From Butyrivibrio sp. (GTDB lineage: Bacteria > Bacillota > Clostridia > Lachnospirales > Lachnospiraceae), in NCBI GenBank assembly GCA_024690485.1, contig JAILPB010000021.1:1-64000 (forward strand): a stretch of 64,000 bases of DNA, written 5' to 3'. Every line of letters starts with the position of its first letter. The stretch's first letter is position 1. Made by a program: the position numbers and the translations under genes. Shown here in pieces: positions 42,697-49,581 of the stretch. The notes under the pieces were generated by a model, which searched no databases, had not been told where the DNA came from, and worked only from the letters and a program-made list of their open reading frames with translations.

Positions 42697-43845
42697 ATGA
42701 TTAGTGTAACGGAAATTATTTTGATCGCCGTCGGGATCCTGGCGGTTATATTAGGCTATCTTATTCCGGCAGGTTCAGAGAAAATGAACGATGCCGACCT
42801 TAGTATGAACGAACAGAAGGTTTCGGAAATGGTTCGTCGTGCTATCCAAAATTCTCAAGGTCAGATTGATGACATGCTTGATGATTGTATGGAAGATGCA
42901 ATCAACAAGGCAGAGCGCGCTATGGACAGAGTTACCAATGAAAAAATGTCTGCCATCAGCGAATATTCTGATACTGTCATGAATGATATCCACAGAAATC
43001 ATGATGAAGTAATGTTTATGTATGACATGCTTAATGATAAGCATAAGAACCTCAAAAACACTGTTTCTGAGGTAGATCGTGCTGCAAAAGAAGTTAAGCA
43101 GACGGCCAAAGAAGTAGTAGAAACTGTGGAACAGGCTGAGAGCGCAGCAAAGGAACTTTCTGCAAGAGAATTATCTGCAAGGAGCGAAGTTCAGGCTGTA
43201 TATCGTCCTGAGAGGGAAGTGGTTTATACAGAACCTAAAAAAACATACGAACCTTCATATGAAAATACTTATGAAAAAACCTATGAAGATACCTATGAAG
43301 ATCCTCATAAGGATGGGCCAGCTGCCGAGGAGTTTTCATCTCTTACGGATATCCTTGACAGAGCTGATGCAGCTGCTGCAGCCAAAACTCAGAATAAGGT
43401 TATCGGAAGCGTAGATGATGAGGACTATCTTGACGATGAGACCCAGGAAGAAATTCCTGTAGAAGCTTCTGAACTTGATGATGAGGACGGATTTGACGGT
43501 TTTAAAGAAGAAAACAGAATTGCCAGAGAGGAAGAAGAAAATGCAGCTAATGAAGTTGCTGATCTCTCTGAAGATATTGAAGAAGAGTCTGTATCTGCCA
43601 AGGTTGTTTCTATAGAAGAGGCATCGAGGAAGAAGGCTCCCCGCAGAGAGGAAGCTGTACCTGAAAAGACAGAAACAAACGGAAATGATCCTATTACAAG
43701 AAATCAGAGAATTCTTGATATGCATAAAGCCGGAAAGTCAGCAGTTGTTATAGCAAGGGAGCTGAGACTTGGAATAGGTGAAGTTAAGCTTGTTATTGAT
43801 CTTGCGGGAAAACATAACAAGAAAAACAGAAGTTCAATTATTTAA
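42697..43845 (+). CDS. Single-span membrane protein with coiled coil and C-terminal HTH-like segment
   Basis: From the ATG at 42697 the 382-residue protein has one membrane helix (about 4-24), a helical coiled-coil-like region (about 30-160), a tandem Tyr-Glu repeat (near 183-203), a long acidic stretch and a conserved C-terminal block that reads like a helix-turn-helix (MHKAGKSAVVIARELRLGIGEVK). An in-frame TTG at 42661 would add 12 residues, but GTGGGGAA before the ATG is closer. Overall layout and location near sigD recall SwrB (YlxL) of B. subtilis, which promotes flagellar assembly; this is an analogy, not a demonstrated homology. Confidence 0.75.
   Translation: MISVTEIILIAVGILAVILGYLIPAGSEKMNDADLSMNEQKVSEMVRRAIQNSQGQIDDMLDDCMEDAINKAERAMDRVTNEKMSAISEYSDTVMNDIHRNHDEVMFMYDMLNDKHKNLKNTVSEVDRAAKEVKQTAKEVVETVEQAESAAKELSARELSARSEVQAVYRPEREVVYTEPKKTYEPSYENTYEKTYEDTYEDPHKDGPAAEEFSSLTDILDRADAAAAAKTQNKVIGSVDDEDYLDDETQEEIPVEASELDDEDGFDGFKEENRIAREEEENAANEVADLSEDIEEESVSAKVVSIEEASRKKAPRREEAVPEKTETNGNDPITRNQRILDMHKAGKSAVVIARELRLGIGEVKLVIDLAGKHNKKNRSSII
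43243..43310 (+). repeat. Short tandem Thr-Tyr-Glu coding repeats
   Basis: Units related to ACNTATGAANAN are repeated about five times, encoding YEPSYENTYEKTYEDTYED in the membrane protein gene. The repeat is imperfect. Confidence 0.7.
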
Positions 43846-43898
43846 TAAAGAATACCAAATTTGCTTAATATTTCTTACATGAGGGTGTGAAAAAAGCT

Positions 43899-44783
43899 AT
43901 GAAACTAAAATATTACTTACGCGGAATGGGACTAGGCGTGTTACTTACCGCGATCATTATGGGAGTTGCCCTTGGCGGCTCCGGTAAAAAGGTAAGCGAT
44001 GCGGAAGTCAGACAAAGAGCAAAGCAGCTTGGGATGGTAGAGGCAGAGAGCACTTTGTCCGAGTATTCCGAAGCGGCTAAAAGCTCTGAGGAGGAGGCAA
44101 ATGCTAACGCTACATCCGATCAGGCGATGGATAAAAAGGGAGAAGAAGAGACTGAAAAAGTCGACGAAGGGATCTCTACGTCAGGTGAATCAGTTTCGGA
44201 AGTGGCTTCGAAGGAGAAAGAGAATGCGTCCCTTGGAAAAAGCAGCGAGAGCGTTGAAGCCGAAGCGGATATTGCAATGGCTGAAAAAAGCTCCGAAAAT
44301 GCTGCCAGCACAGATAGTATCTTTTCTGAAAAGCCTGCAGAAGTAAGTAATGAAGTAAAAGAAGAAAAAACAGAAGAAAAGCCGGAGGAAACATTAGAGG
44401 CTGCAGATAATAATAAAGTTGAAGCAACTGTTGCTGAAAAGACCGAAGAAAAACAGGAAGAGAAGCAGGAAGAAATTAAGGAAGAAAAACCTGTAGAAAA
44501 CCAGGAGGCGCAGGCGGTAGAAGGTGAGGCGCCTGTCCGGGAACAGACAGAGGTAGCTTCAAGCGAGACTCCGGAACTTAGCTATACGGTTGTGGTTCTT
44601 CCATCCGGAAGCGGCTCTGACAGATGTGCAGTAGTTTTAAGAGATGCTGGAATTGTTGATGATGCTTTAGCTTTTAATAAGTATCTGGTTGACAGAGGCA
44701 TAGACAGGAAGATAAGATCAGGTACGAAGCAGATTCCCAAGGGATCTTCTTACGAAGAGATTGCTGCTATAATTACCAGATAA
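43899..44783 (+). CDS. Membrane-anchored protein with C-terminal MltG/YceG LysM-like module
   Basis: The protein has an N-terminal membrane helix (about 7-25), a segment SDAEVRQRAKQLGMVE common to Lachnospiraceae MltG-like proteins, about 165 residues of Glu/Lys/Ser/Ala-rich low complexity, and a C-terminal module (about 230-294: VVLPSGSGSDRCAVVLRDAGIVDD with FNKYLVDRGIDRKIRSGTKQIPKG) resembling the LysM-like N-terminal subdomain of the endolytic transglycosylase MltG. The catalytic domain with its Glu is absent. ATG at 43899 is preferred over an in-frame GTG at 43887 because GAGGG lies at 43881-43885. A peptidoglycan-binding role is inferred. Confidence 0.72.
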   Translation: MKLKYYLRGMGLGVLLTAIIMGVALGGSGKKVSDAEVRQRAKQLGMVEAESTLSEYSEAAKSSEEEANANATSDQAMDKKGEEETEKVDEGISTSGESVSEVASKEKENASLGKSSESVEAEADIAMAEKSSENAASTDSIFSEKPAEVSNEVKEEKTEEKPEETLEAADNNKVEATVAEKTEEKQEEKQEEIKEEKPVENQEAQAVEGEAPVREQTEVASSETPELSYTVVVLPSGSGSDRCAVVLRDAGIVDDALAFNKYLVDRGIDRKIRSGTKQIPKGSSYEEIAAIITR

Positions 44784-44826
44784 AAAAGAATATTTACTAA
44801 TATAATGTGGTATTAAGAATTTAGTG

Positions 44827-44855
44827 TTGTCAAAAGCCCGAAAACATGGTATTCT
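44827..44855 (+). promoter_or_regulatory. Promoter of rpsB-tsf
   Basis: TTGTCA (44827-44832) and TATTCT (44850-44855) are 17 bases apart, with TGG directly before the -10 hexamer. Transcription would start near 44862, giving a leader of about 185 bases. Confidence 0.6.
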
Positions 44856-44882
44856 AATGAAGCTGTGAGTTTTTCGGGCTTT
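44833..44882. repeat. 12-base perfect inverted repeat straddling the rpsB promoter
   Basis: AAAGCCCGAAAA (44833-44844) lies in the promoter spacer and its exact complement TTTTCGGGCTTT (44871-44882) lies in the early leader. Only readthrough RNA from upstream could fold the whole hairpin; the T-run after it is short (TTTAAC), so it would be a poor terminator. Confidence 0.5.
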
Positions 44883-45046
44883 AACTATGCCCAAAAACAG
44901 GCAGTGTAACAAATAAACACGCATATCCTTATTTTATCCGGTGTTTCGACCAGGTCGGAATAGGATGAATGCCTATTGCAGGAATTACGCGACTGCAGAT
45001 CCATGGGTAAAGATGTGCGGAAGATTAACCAAACGGAGGTAATAAA
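44862..45046 (+). promoter_or_regulatory. Structured 5' leader of rpsB (candidate ribosomal-protein autoregulatory leader)
   Basis: The leader can fold a main stem pairing GCAT (44921-44924) with ATGC (44969-44972) and ATCCTTATT (44925-44933) with AATAGGAT (44959-44966, one bulge), capped by a hairpin CCGGT/ACCAGG. Leaders of this kind before r-protein genes often bind the encoded protein; S2 autoregulation here is inferred. Confidence 0.45.
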
Positions 45047-45790
45047 ATGAGCGTTGTATCAATGAAACAGTTACTTGAAGCAGGTGTACATTTTGGTCAC
45101 CAGACAAGAAGATGGAACCCTAAGATGGCTCCTTACATCTTCACAGAGAGAAATGGTATCCACATCATCGATCTTCAGAAGTCAGTTGTAAAGGTTGACG
45201 AGGCTTACAAGGCAGTATTCGAGATCGCATCACAGGGTGGTACAATCCTTTTCGTTGGAACAAAGAAGCAGGCACAGGACGCTGTTAAGACAGAGGCTGA
45301 GCGTTGCGGTATGTACTATGTAAACGAGAGATGGCTTGGCGGTATGCTTACAAACTTCCGCACAATCCAGAGCAGAATCGATCGTCTCAAGAAGCTTGAG
45401 AAGATGCAGGAAGACGGAACATTCGATGTTCTTCCCAAGAAGGAAGTTGCTCAGCTCAAGAAAGAGTACGAGAAGCTTGATAAGGTTCTTGGCGGAATCC
45501 GCGACATGAAGAGAATTCCTGATGCTATTTTCGTAGTAGATCCTAAGAAGGAAAGAATCTGCATCCAGGAGGCTGAGGCACTTGGAATCACACTTATCGG
45601 TATCGGTGATACAAACTGTGATCCTGAAGAGCTTGATTTCATCATCCCTGGTAACGACGATGCTATTCGTGCAGTTAAGCTTCTTGTTGGCAAGATGGCA
45701 GATGCTGTTATCGAGGCTAATCAGGGTGCTGAGAATCTCACATCTGATGAGCAGGTTGCAGAGGAAGAGGTTGCTGAGACAGAGGAGTAA
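45047..45790 (+). CDS. rpsB: 30S ribosomal protein S2
   Basis: The 247-residue protein has the S2 signatures [58 protein letters not shown] and [22 protein letters not shown]. It is a component of the small ribosomal subunit. The acidic tail is normal for the group. ACGGAGG stands before the ATG. It forms the usual rpsB-tsf pair and has the codon preferences of a highly expressed gene. Confidence 0.98.
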   Translation: MSVVSMKQLLEAGVHFGHQTRRWNPKMAPYIFTERNGIHIIDLQKSVVKVDEAYKAVFEIASQGGTILFVGTKKQAQDAVKTEAERCGMYYVNERWLGGMLTNFRTIQSRIDRLKKLEKMQEDGTFDVLPKKEVAQLKKEYEKLDKVLGGIRDMKRIPDAIFVVDPKKERICIQEAEALGITLIGIGDTNCDPEELDFIIPGNDDAIRAVKLLVGKMADAVIEANQGAENLTSDEQVAEEEVAETEE

Positions 45791-45834
45791 TTCCTACTAT
45801 CCGGTAAAAAATAATATCTTGGAGGATTAAATAG

Positions 45835-46785
45835 ATGGCTATCACAGCAGCAATGGTTAAAGAGTTACGTGAGTCTACCGGCGCAGGTATGATGGAGTGC
45901 AAGAAGGCTCTTACTGAGACTAACGGAGATATGGACGCAGCAGTTGAGTTCCTTAGAAAGAACGGTCAGGCTAAGGCTGAGAAGAAGGCTAGCAGAATCG
46001 CAGCTGAAGGTCTTACAAGAATCGCAGTTAAGGATGACAAGACAGCAGCAGTTGTAGAAGTAAACTCAGAGACAGACTTCGTTGCTAAGAATGAGCAGTT
46101 CCAGAATTTCGTTGAGGCAGTTGCAAAGCAGGCTGTTGAGTCTGATTCTAAGGATATGGACAGCTTCATGGCTGAGAAGTGGAACGCAGATGCTTCTAAG
46201 ACAGTTCAGGAAGCACTTATCGACATTACAGCAGTTATTTCTGAGAAACTTAGCATCCGTCGTTTTGAGAAGGTTGTAGCTGAGAACGGAATCGTTGTTC
46301 CTTACGTTCACGGCGGCGGAAGAATTTCAGTTCTTGTAGAGGCTGATACAGATGTTGTTAACGATAACATCAAGGAAGCTGTAAAGAACGTAGCAATGCA
46401 GATTGCAGCTCTTTATCCTAAGTATGTAGATATGAACGATGTTTCTGAAGAGTTCAGAAACCACGAGAAGGAGATCCTTCTTGCTCAGGCATTAAAGGAG
46501 AACGAAGAGCTTCCTGAAGGAAAGAGAAAGCCTCAGAACATCATCGAGAAGATGCTTGACGGACGTCTCCAGAAGGAGCTTAAGGAAATCTGCCTTAACC
46601 AGCAGCCTTATGTTAAGGCTGAAGATGGAAAGCAGACTGTTGCTCAGTATATAGCTCAGGTTGCTAAGGATAACGGTGCAAACCTTTCAATCAAGCGTTT
46701 TATCCGTTTCGAGACTGGCGAAGGTATCGAGAAGAGAGAAGAGAACTTTGCAGAAGAAGTTGCAAAGCAGGCAGGAATGCAGTAA
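45835..46785 (+). CDS. tsf: Elongation factor Ts
   Basis: EF-Ts recycles EF-Tu by GDP release. The N-terminal UBA-like domain and first signature LRESTGAGMMECKKAL, and the second ETDFVAKNEQF (TDF motif), are present. At 316 residues it is slightly longer than the B. subtilis protein, with the extension in the C-terminal core. TTGGAGG lies before the ATG. The gene ends just before a terminator-like hairpin. Confidence 0.98.
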   Translation: MAITAAMVKELRESTGAGMMECKKALTETNGDMDAAVEFLRKNGQAKAEKKASRIAAEGLTRIAVKDDKTAAVVEVNSETDFVAKNEQFQNFVEAVAKQAVESDSKDMDSFMAEKWNADASKTVQEALIDITAVISEKLSIRRFEKVVAENGIVVPYVHGGGRISVLVEADTDVVNDNIKEAVKNVAMQIAALYPKYVDMNDVSEEFRNHEKEILLAQALKENEELPEGKRKPQNIIEKMLDGRLQKELKEICLNQQPYVKAEDGKQTVAQYIAQVAKDNGANLSIKRFIRFETGEGIEKREENFAEEVAKQAGMQ

Positions 46786-46815
46786 TCTCTTGGATTCTAA
46801 ATGGTAATTTATATG

Positions 46816-46848
46816 TGCCCTTGCTGTAATTTACGGCAAGGGCATTTA
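46816..46848 (+). terminator. Terminator-like hairpin after tsf
   Basis: TGCCCTTGC (46816-46824) and GCAAGGGCA (46836-46844) are exact inverted repeats with an eleven-base loop; only three T follow, so termination may be partial and allow some readthrough into minC. Confidence 0.5.
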
Positions 46849-46871
46849 CTAAAGTTGGGGAGATTATCACA

Positions 46872-47651
46872 TTGGTAAATTCAGTAAATTTAAAGGGAAC
46901 TAGTTCCGGAATGATATTGGAGCTGGATCCTGAGATTTCTTTTGATGAGCTGAAAGGTGATATTGCCAATAAATTTAAGGAGAATAAAAACTTTCTGGGG
47001 AGTTCTATGATGGGCCTTCTTATAAAGGGAAGGACTATTGATGACAGCGAGGAAGAGGAGATTCTTAAACTGATAAGTGATAATTGCAATATCAAGATAA
47101 GCTGCGTGTTAAAAGAAGATCCCGATTTAGACAAAATTTTTCTTGGTTACGTAAGTAACACTGAGAATAAAGAAATTCCAAACAAAGAATTAGATAGTGA
47201 AAACAAAGTGGAATTGGCAACAGAGGCAGACTCTGAGGTGGGCGATTTATTACCGAATTCAGCATTTATCTATTCCGGAAATTTAAGGAGCGGCCAATCC
47301 ATTTCTGATAGAAGAAGTGTGGTTGTCATGGGTGATGTAAAGCCCGGCGCAACTGTTACATCAGATGGTTCCATATTTGTTTTGGGAGCACTTAGAGGAA
47401 GCGCCTTTGCAGGTGCCAGCGGTGATGAAAAGGCATTTGTTTTTGCTTTGGATCTTGATCCTCTGCAGATTAGAATTTCAAATGCAATTGCCATATCTCC
47501 CGATTCTGAAAAGGGACCGAAATTAAAAGTTAGAAGATTTAGAAAAAAGCCTGATGAGAAAGCTTCTGAGGTAGCCTATATTCTTGACGGACATGTGGTT
47601 AAGGATAGCTATGGATTATCTTTTTTGCGTAATCATTTAGGTGCAAAATAA
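46872..47651 (+). CDS. minC: Septum site-determining protein MinC
   Basis: MinC inhibits FtsZ assembly away from midcell. The 259-residue protein has a variable N-terminal domain and the conserved C-terminal beta-helix with GQSISDRRSVVVMGDVKPGA and GSIFVLGALRGSAFAGASGD, the region contacting MinD. It starts at TTG behind TTGGGGAG. It opens the minC-minD-minE cluster. The inter-domain linker is Glu/Asn/Lys-rich. Confidence 0.93.
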   Translation: MVNSVNLKGTSSGMILELDPEISFDELKGDIANKFKENKNFLGSSMMGLLIKGRTIDDSEEEEILKLISDNCNIKISCVLKEDPDLDKIFLGYVSNTENKEIPNKELDSENKVELATEADSEVGDLLPNSAFIYSGNLRSGQSISDRRSVVVMGDVKPGATVTSDGSIFVLGALRGSAFAGASGDEKAFVFALDLDPLQIRISNAIAISPDSEKGPKLKVRRFRKKPDEKASEVAYILDGHVVKDSYGLSFLRNHLGAK

Positions 47652-47701
47652 TATAAAAATAGTATAAAATAGTAATTACAAATACTTTTGGGAGGACTTG
47701 T

Positions 47702-48493
47702 ATGGGCGAAGTTATAGTTGTTACTTCCGGTAAGGGCGGTGTTGGTAAGACAACCACTACTGCAAATATTGGTACCGGTCTTGCAAAACTAAATAAAAAG
47801 GTTGTACTTATTGATACAGATATAGGTCTTAGAAATCTTGACGTGGTTATGGGACTTGAGAACCGTATAGTCTATAACCTTGTTGATGTTGTTGAAGGAA
47901 GCTGCAAAGTCAAGCAGGCTATGATCCGAGATAAGAGATTTGATAATCTTTTCCTTCTTCCTGCAGCACAGACTAAGGATAAGACAAGCGTTACTCCTGA
48001 TCAGATGAAGAAGCTTGCAGAGGAACTCAAGGCAGAATTTGATTATGTAATCATGGATTGTCCTGCAGGTATTGAGCAGGGATTCAAGAATGCCATTGCA
48101 GGAGCAGAGAGAGCTATTGTTGTTACTACTCCTGAAGTTTCTGCTGTAAGAGATGCTGATAGAATCATCGGCCTTCTCGAGGCAAATGAGATTGGAAAGA
48201 CTCAGCTTATTGTTAACAGATTAAGACCTGACATGGTTAAGCGTGGCGATATGATGAGCGCTGAGGATGTTATTGATATCCTTGCTGTTGACCTTGTTGG
48301 CGTGGTACCGGATGATGAGAGCATTGTAGTTGCTACAAATAACGGTGAGCCTCTTGCAGGTGACAGTTCACTTGCCGGACAGGCATATATGAATATCTGC
48401 AGACGTATTCTTGGAGAGTCTGTGCCTCTTCTTAGTCTTGATGATAAGAAAGGGCTTTTTAAAGCACTTGCAGGTGTTTTTCGTAAATCATAA
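47702..48493 (+). CDS. minD: Septum site-determining ATPase MinD
   Basis: MinD is the membrane-cycling ATPase of division-site selection. The deviant Walker A KGGVGKTT (residues 11-18), DTDIGLRNLDVVMGLENR and DCPAGIEQGF are exact family motifs, and the C-terminal amphipathic membrane-targeting helix is visible as KGLFKALAGVFRK. GGGAGG precedes the ATG. Length is normal. It is distinct from FlhG at 32620. Confidence 0.98.
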   Translation: MGEVIVVTSGKGGVGKTTTTANIGTGLAKLNKKVVLIDTDIGLRNLDVVMGLENRIVYNLVDVVEGSCKVKQAMIRDKRFDNLFLLPAAQTKDKTSVTPDQMKKLAEELKAEFDYVIMDCPAGIEQGFKNAIAGAERAIVVTTPEVSAVRDADRIIGLLEANEIGKTQLIVNRLRPDMVKRGDMMSAEDVIDILAVDLVGVVPDDESIVVATNNGEPLAGDSSLAGQAYMNICRRILGESVPLLSLDDKKGLFKALAGVFRKS

Positions 48494-48505
48494 GGGGGAC
48501 AAGAT

Positions 48506-48790
48506 ATGAAGCTGACGGATATTTTTAAGAAAAAGACTTCAAGCGAAATGGCAAAGGACAGACTTAAGCTCGTTCTTGTTTCTGACCGTTCAAGCTGTTC
48601 TCCTGAAATCATGGACAGGATTAAGAATGACATTTTAGAAGTTCTTTCTAAATATGTTGAAGTTGATCAGGCGGGTCTTGATATAAAGCTTACCCAGATG
48701 GATACTGAGGGGGCTGACAGCGATAACAAGAGCGTACCTGCACTTTATGCAAATATTCCGATCAAGAATATGAAGCATACAAGCAATTAA
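48506..48790 (+). CDS. minE: Cell division topological specificity factor MinE
   Basis: MinE stimulates MinD ATPase and creates Min oscillation. The 94-residue protein begins with the amphipathic MKLTDIFKKKTSSEMAKDRLKLVLVSDRSSCSPEIM segment family members share (read here in overlapping pieces) and ends with a topological domain (LEVLSKYVEVDQAGLDIKL). AGGGGGAC lies upstream. The presence of MinE, not only DivIVA, suggests pole-to-pole oscillation, as in other MinCDE clostridia. Confidence 0.95.
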   Translation: MKLTDIFKKKTSSEMAKDRLKLVLVSDRSSCSPEIMDRIKNDILEVLSKYVEVDQAGLDIKLTQMDTEGADSDNKSVPALYANIPIKNMKHTSN

Positions 48791-48801
48791 GTTTTTAAGA
48801 G

Positions 48802-48832
48802 AGCGATAATCAAAAAAAGATTATCGCTTTTT
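48802..48832 (+). terminator. Strong intrinsic terminator after minE
   Basis: AGCGATAATC (48802-48811) and GATTATCGCT (48819-48828) are perfect inverted repeats around a seven-A loop, followed directly by T residues. It ends the tsf/min region. Confidence 0.85.
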
Positions 48833-48924
48833 CACTTATTCCAAGCGGGTTTTGAGTATATATTAAATCGTACCACTTACAAGAAGGCATATTTAAGCCT
48901 AAATTAGAAAATGTAATATCACCA

Positions 48925-48953
48925 TTGTACAAATATCATATATGGGTTATTAT
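48925..48953 (+). promoter_or_regulatory. Candidate promoter of the MarR-family regulator
   Basis: TTGTAC (48925-48930) and TATTAT (48948-48953) are 17 bases apart, placing the start of transcription near 48960. Confidence 0.5.
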
Positions 48954-48970
48954 AAAGAAGTACAGATAAT

Positions 48971-48980
48971 TTGTGTACAA
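48971..48980. promoter_or_regulatory. Operator-like palindrome TTGTGTACAA
   Basis: TTGT and ACAA flank a GT centre just after the expected transcription start, inside AATTTGTGTACAATTTT, which resembles the AT-rich TACAATT-type boxes bound by OhrR. TTGTACAA also occurs over the -35 element (48925-48932), so two sites may exist. Confidence 0.4.
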
Positions 48981-49005
48981 TTTTATTTTAAAAGAGGGTA
49001 AAAAT

Positions 49006-49458
49006 ATGGCAAAAACAGAACAGAAAGACAAGGAATATGAAGGACTAAAGCTGGAGAATCAGATTTGCTTTCCACTATATGCATGCTCAAAGGAGATTAT
49101 CAGAGCATATAAACCATTTCTTGATGAAATAGATCTTACATATACCCAGTACATTACAATGATGGTTCTTTGGGAGAAGAAGGAGATGAATGTTAAGACT
49201 CTTGGCGAGAATCTGTTTCTTGATTCCGGAACCCTTACTCCTGTGCTTAAAAAGCTTGAATCTAAGGGCTTCTTAAAGAGAACACGCTCAAAGTCTGATG
49301 AAAGAAATCTTCTGGTATCCATTACTAAAGAGGGAGAGGCTCTTAAGGAGAAAGCAAAAGACGTTCCGGAGAAGATTGGAAAGTGCGTTTGCTTAGACAG
49401 TGATGACGCTAAAGAACTGTATCGACTCCTGTATAAAGTTATCGAGAATATCCGCTAA
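49006..49458 (+). CDS. OhrR-like MarR-family redox regulator
   Basis: The 150-residue winged-helix protein has the MarR core: TYTQYITMMVLWEKKEMNVKTLGE, the recognition region LDSGTLTPVLKKLESKGFLKR and the wing RSKSDERNLLVSIT. Cys21 in LENQICFPLYACS corresponds to the peroxide-sensing Cys15 of B. subtilis OhrR, so a thiol-based switch is likely. An in-frame GTG at 48973 is rejected because AAGAGGG at 48992-48998 fits the ATG at 49006. No ohr peroxidase gene is adjacent; the next genes encode the Ech hydrogenase, a possible target or only a neighbour. Confidence 0.9.
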   Translation: MAKTEQKDKEYEGLKLENQICFPLYACSKEIIRAYKPFLDEIDLTYTQYITMMVLWEKKEMNVKTLGENLFLDSGTLTPVLKKLESKGFLKRTRSKSDERNLLVSITKEGEALKEKAKDVPEKIGKCVCLDSDDAKELYRLLYKVIENIR

Positions 49459-49472
49459 AAAAAAATACATAT

Positions 49473-49500
49473 AAATTTGTGTTTTTTATAACAAATTTTT
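49473..49500 (+). terminator. AT-rich hairpin between the regulator and echA
   Basis: AAATTTGT (49473-49480) and ACAAATTT (49491-49498) are exact inverted repeats followed by T residues. It may be a weak terminator; it also contains AATTTGTGT, shared with the operator-like site at 48971. Confidence 0.35.
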
Positions 49501-49581
49501 TATCAAAAACCGCGTATTTTGTGATAGTATAGTAAAGGCGAAAATTCGTTAAAATTTTATCCTGAAAGGGGTGGAGATTCC

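Noticed and set aside
48973-49005. GTG at 48973 as start of the MarR regulator
   Set aside because: It would lie in the operator-like palindrome without a ribosome binding site; ATG at 49006 is well placed.
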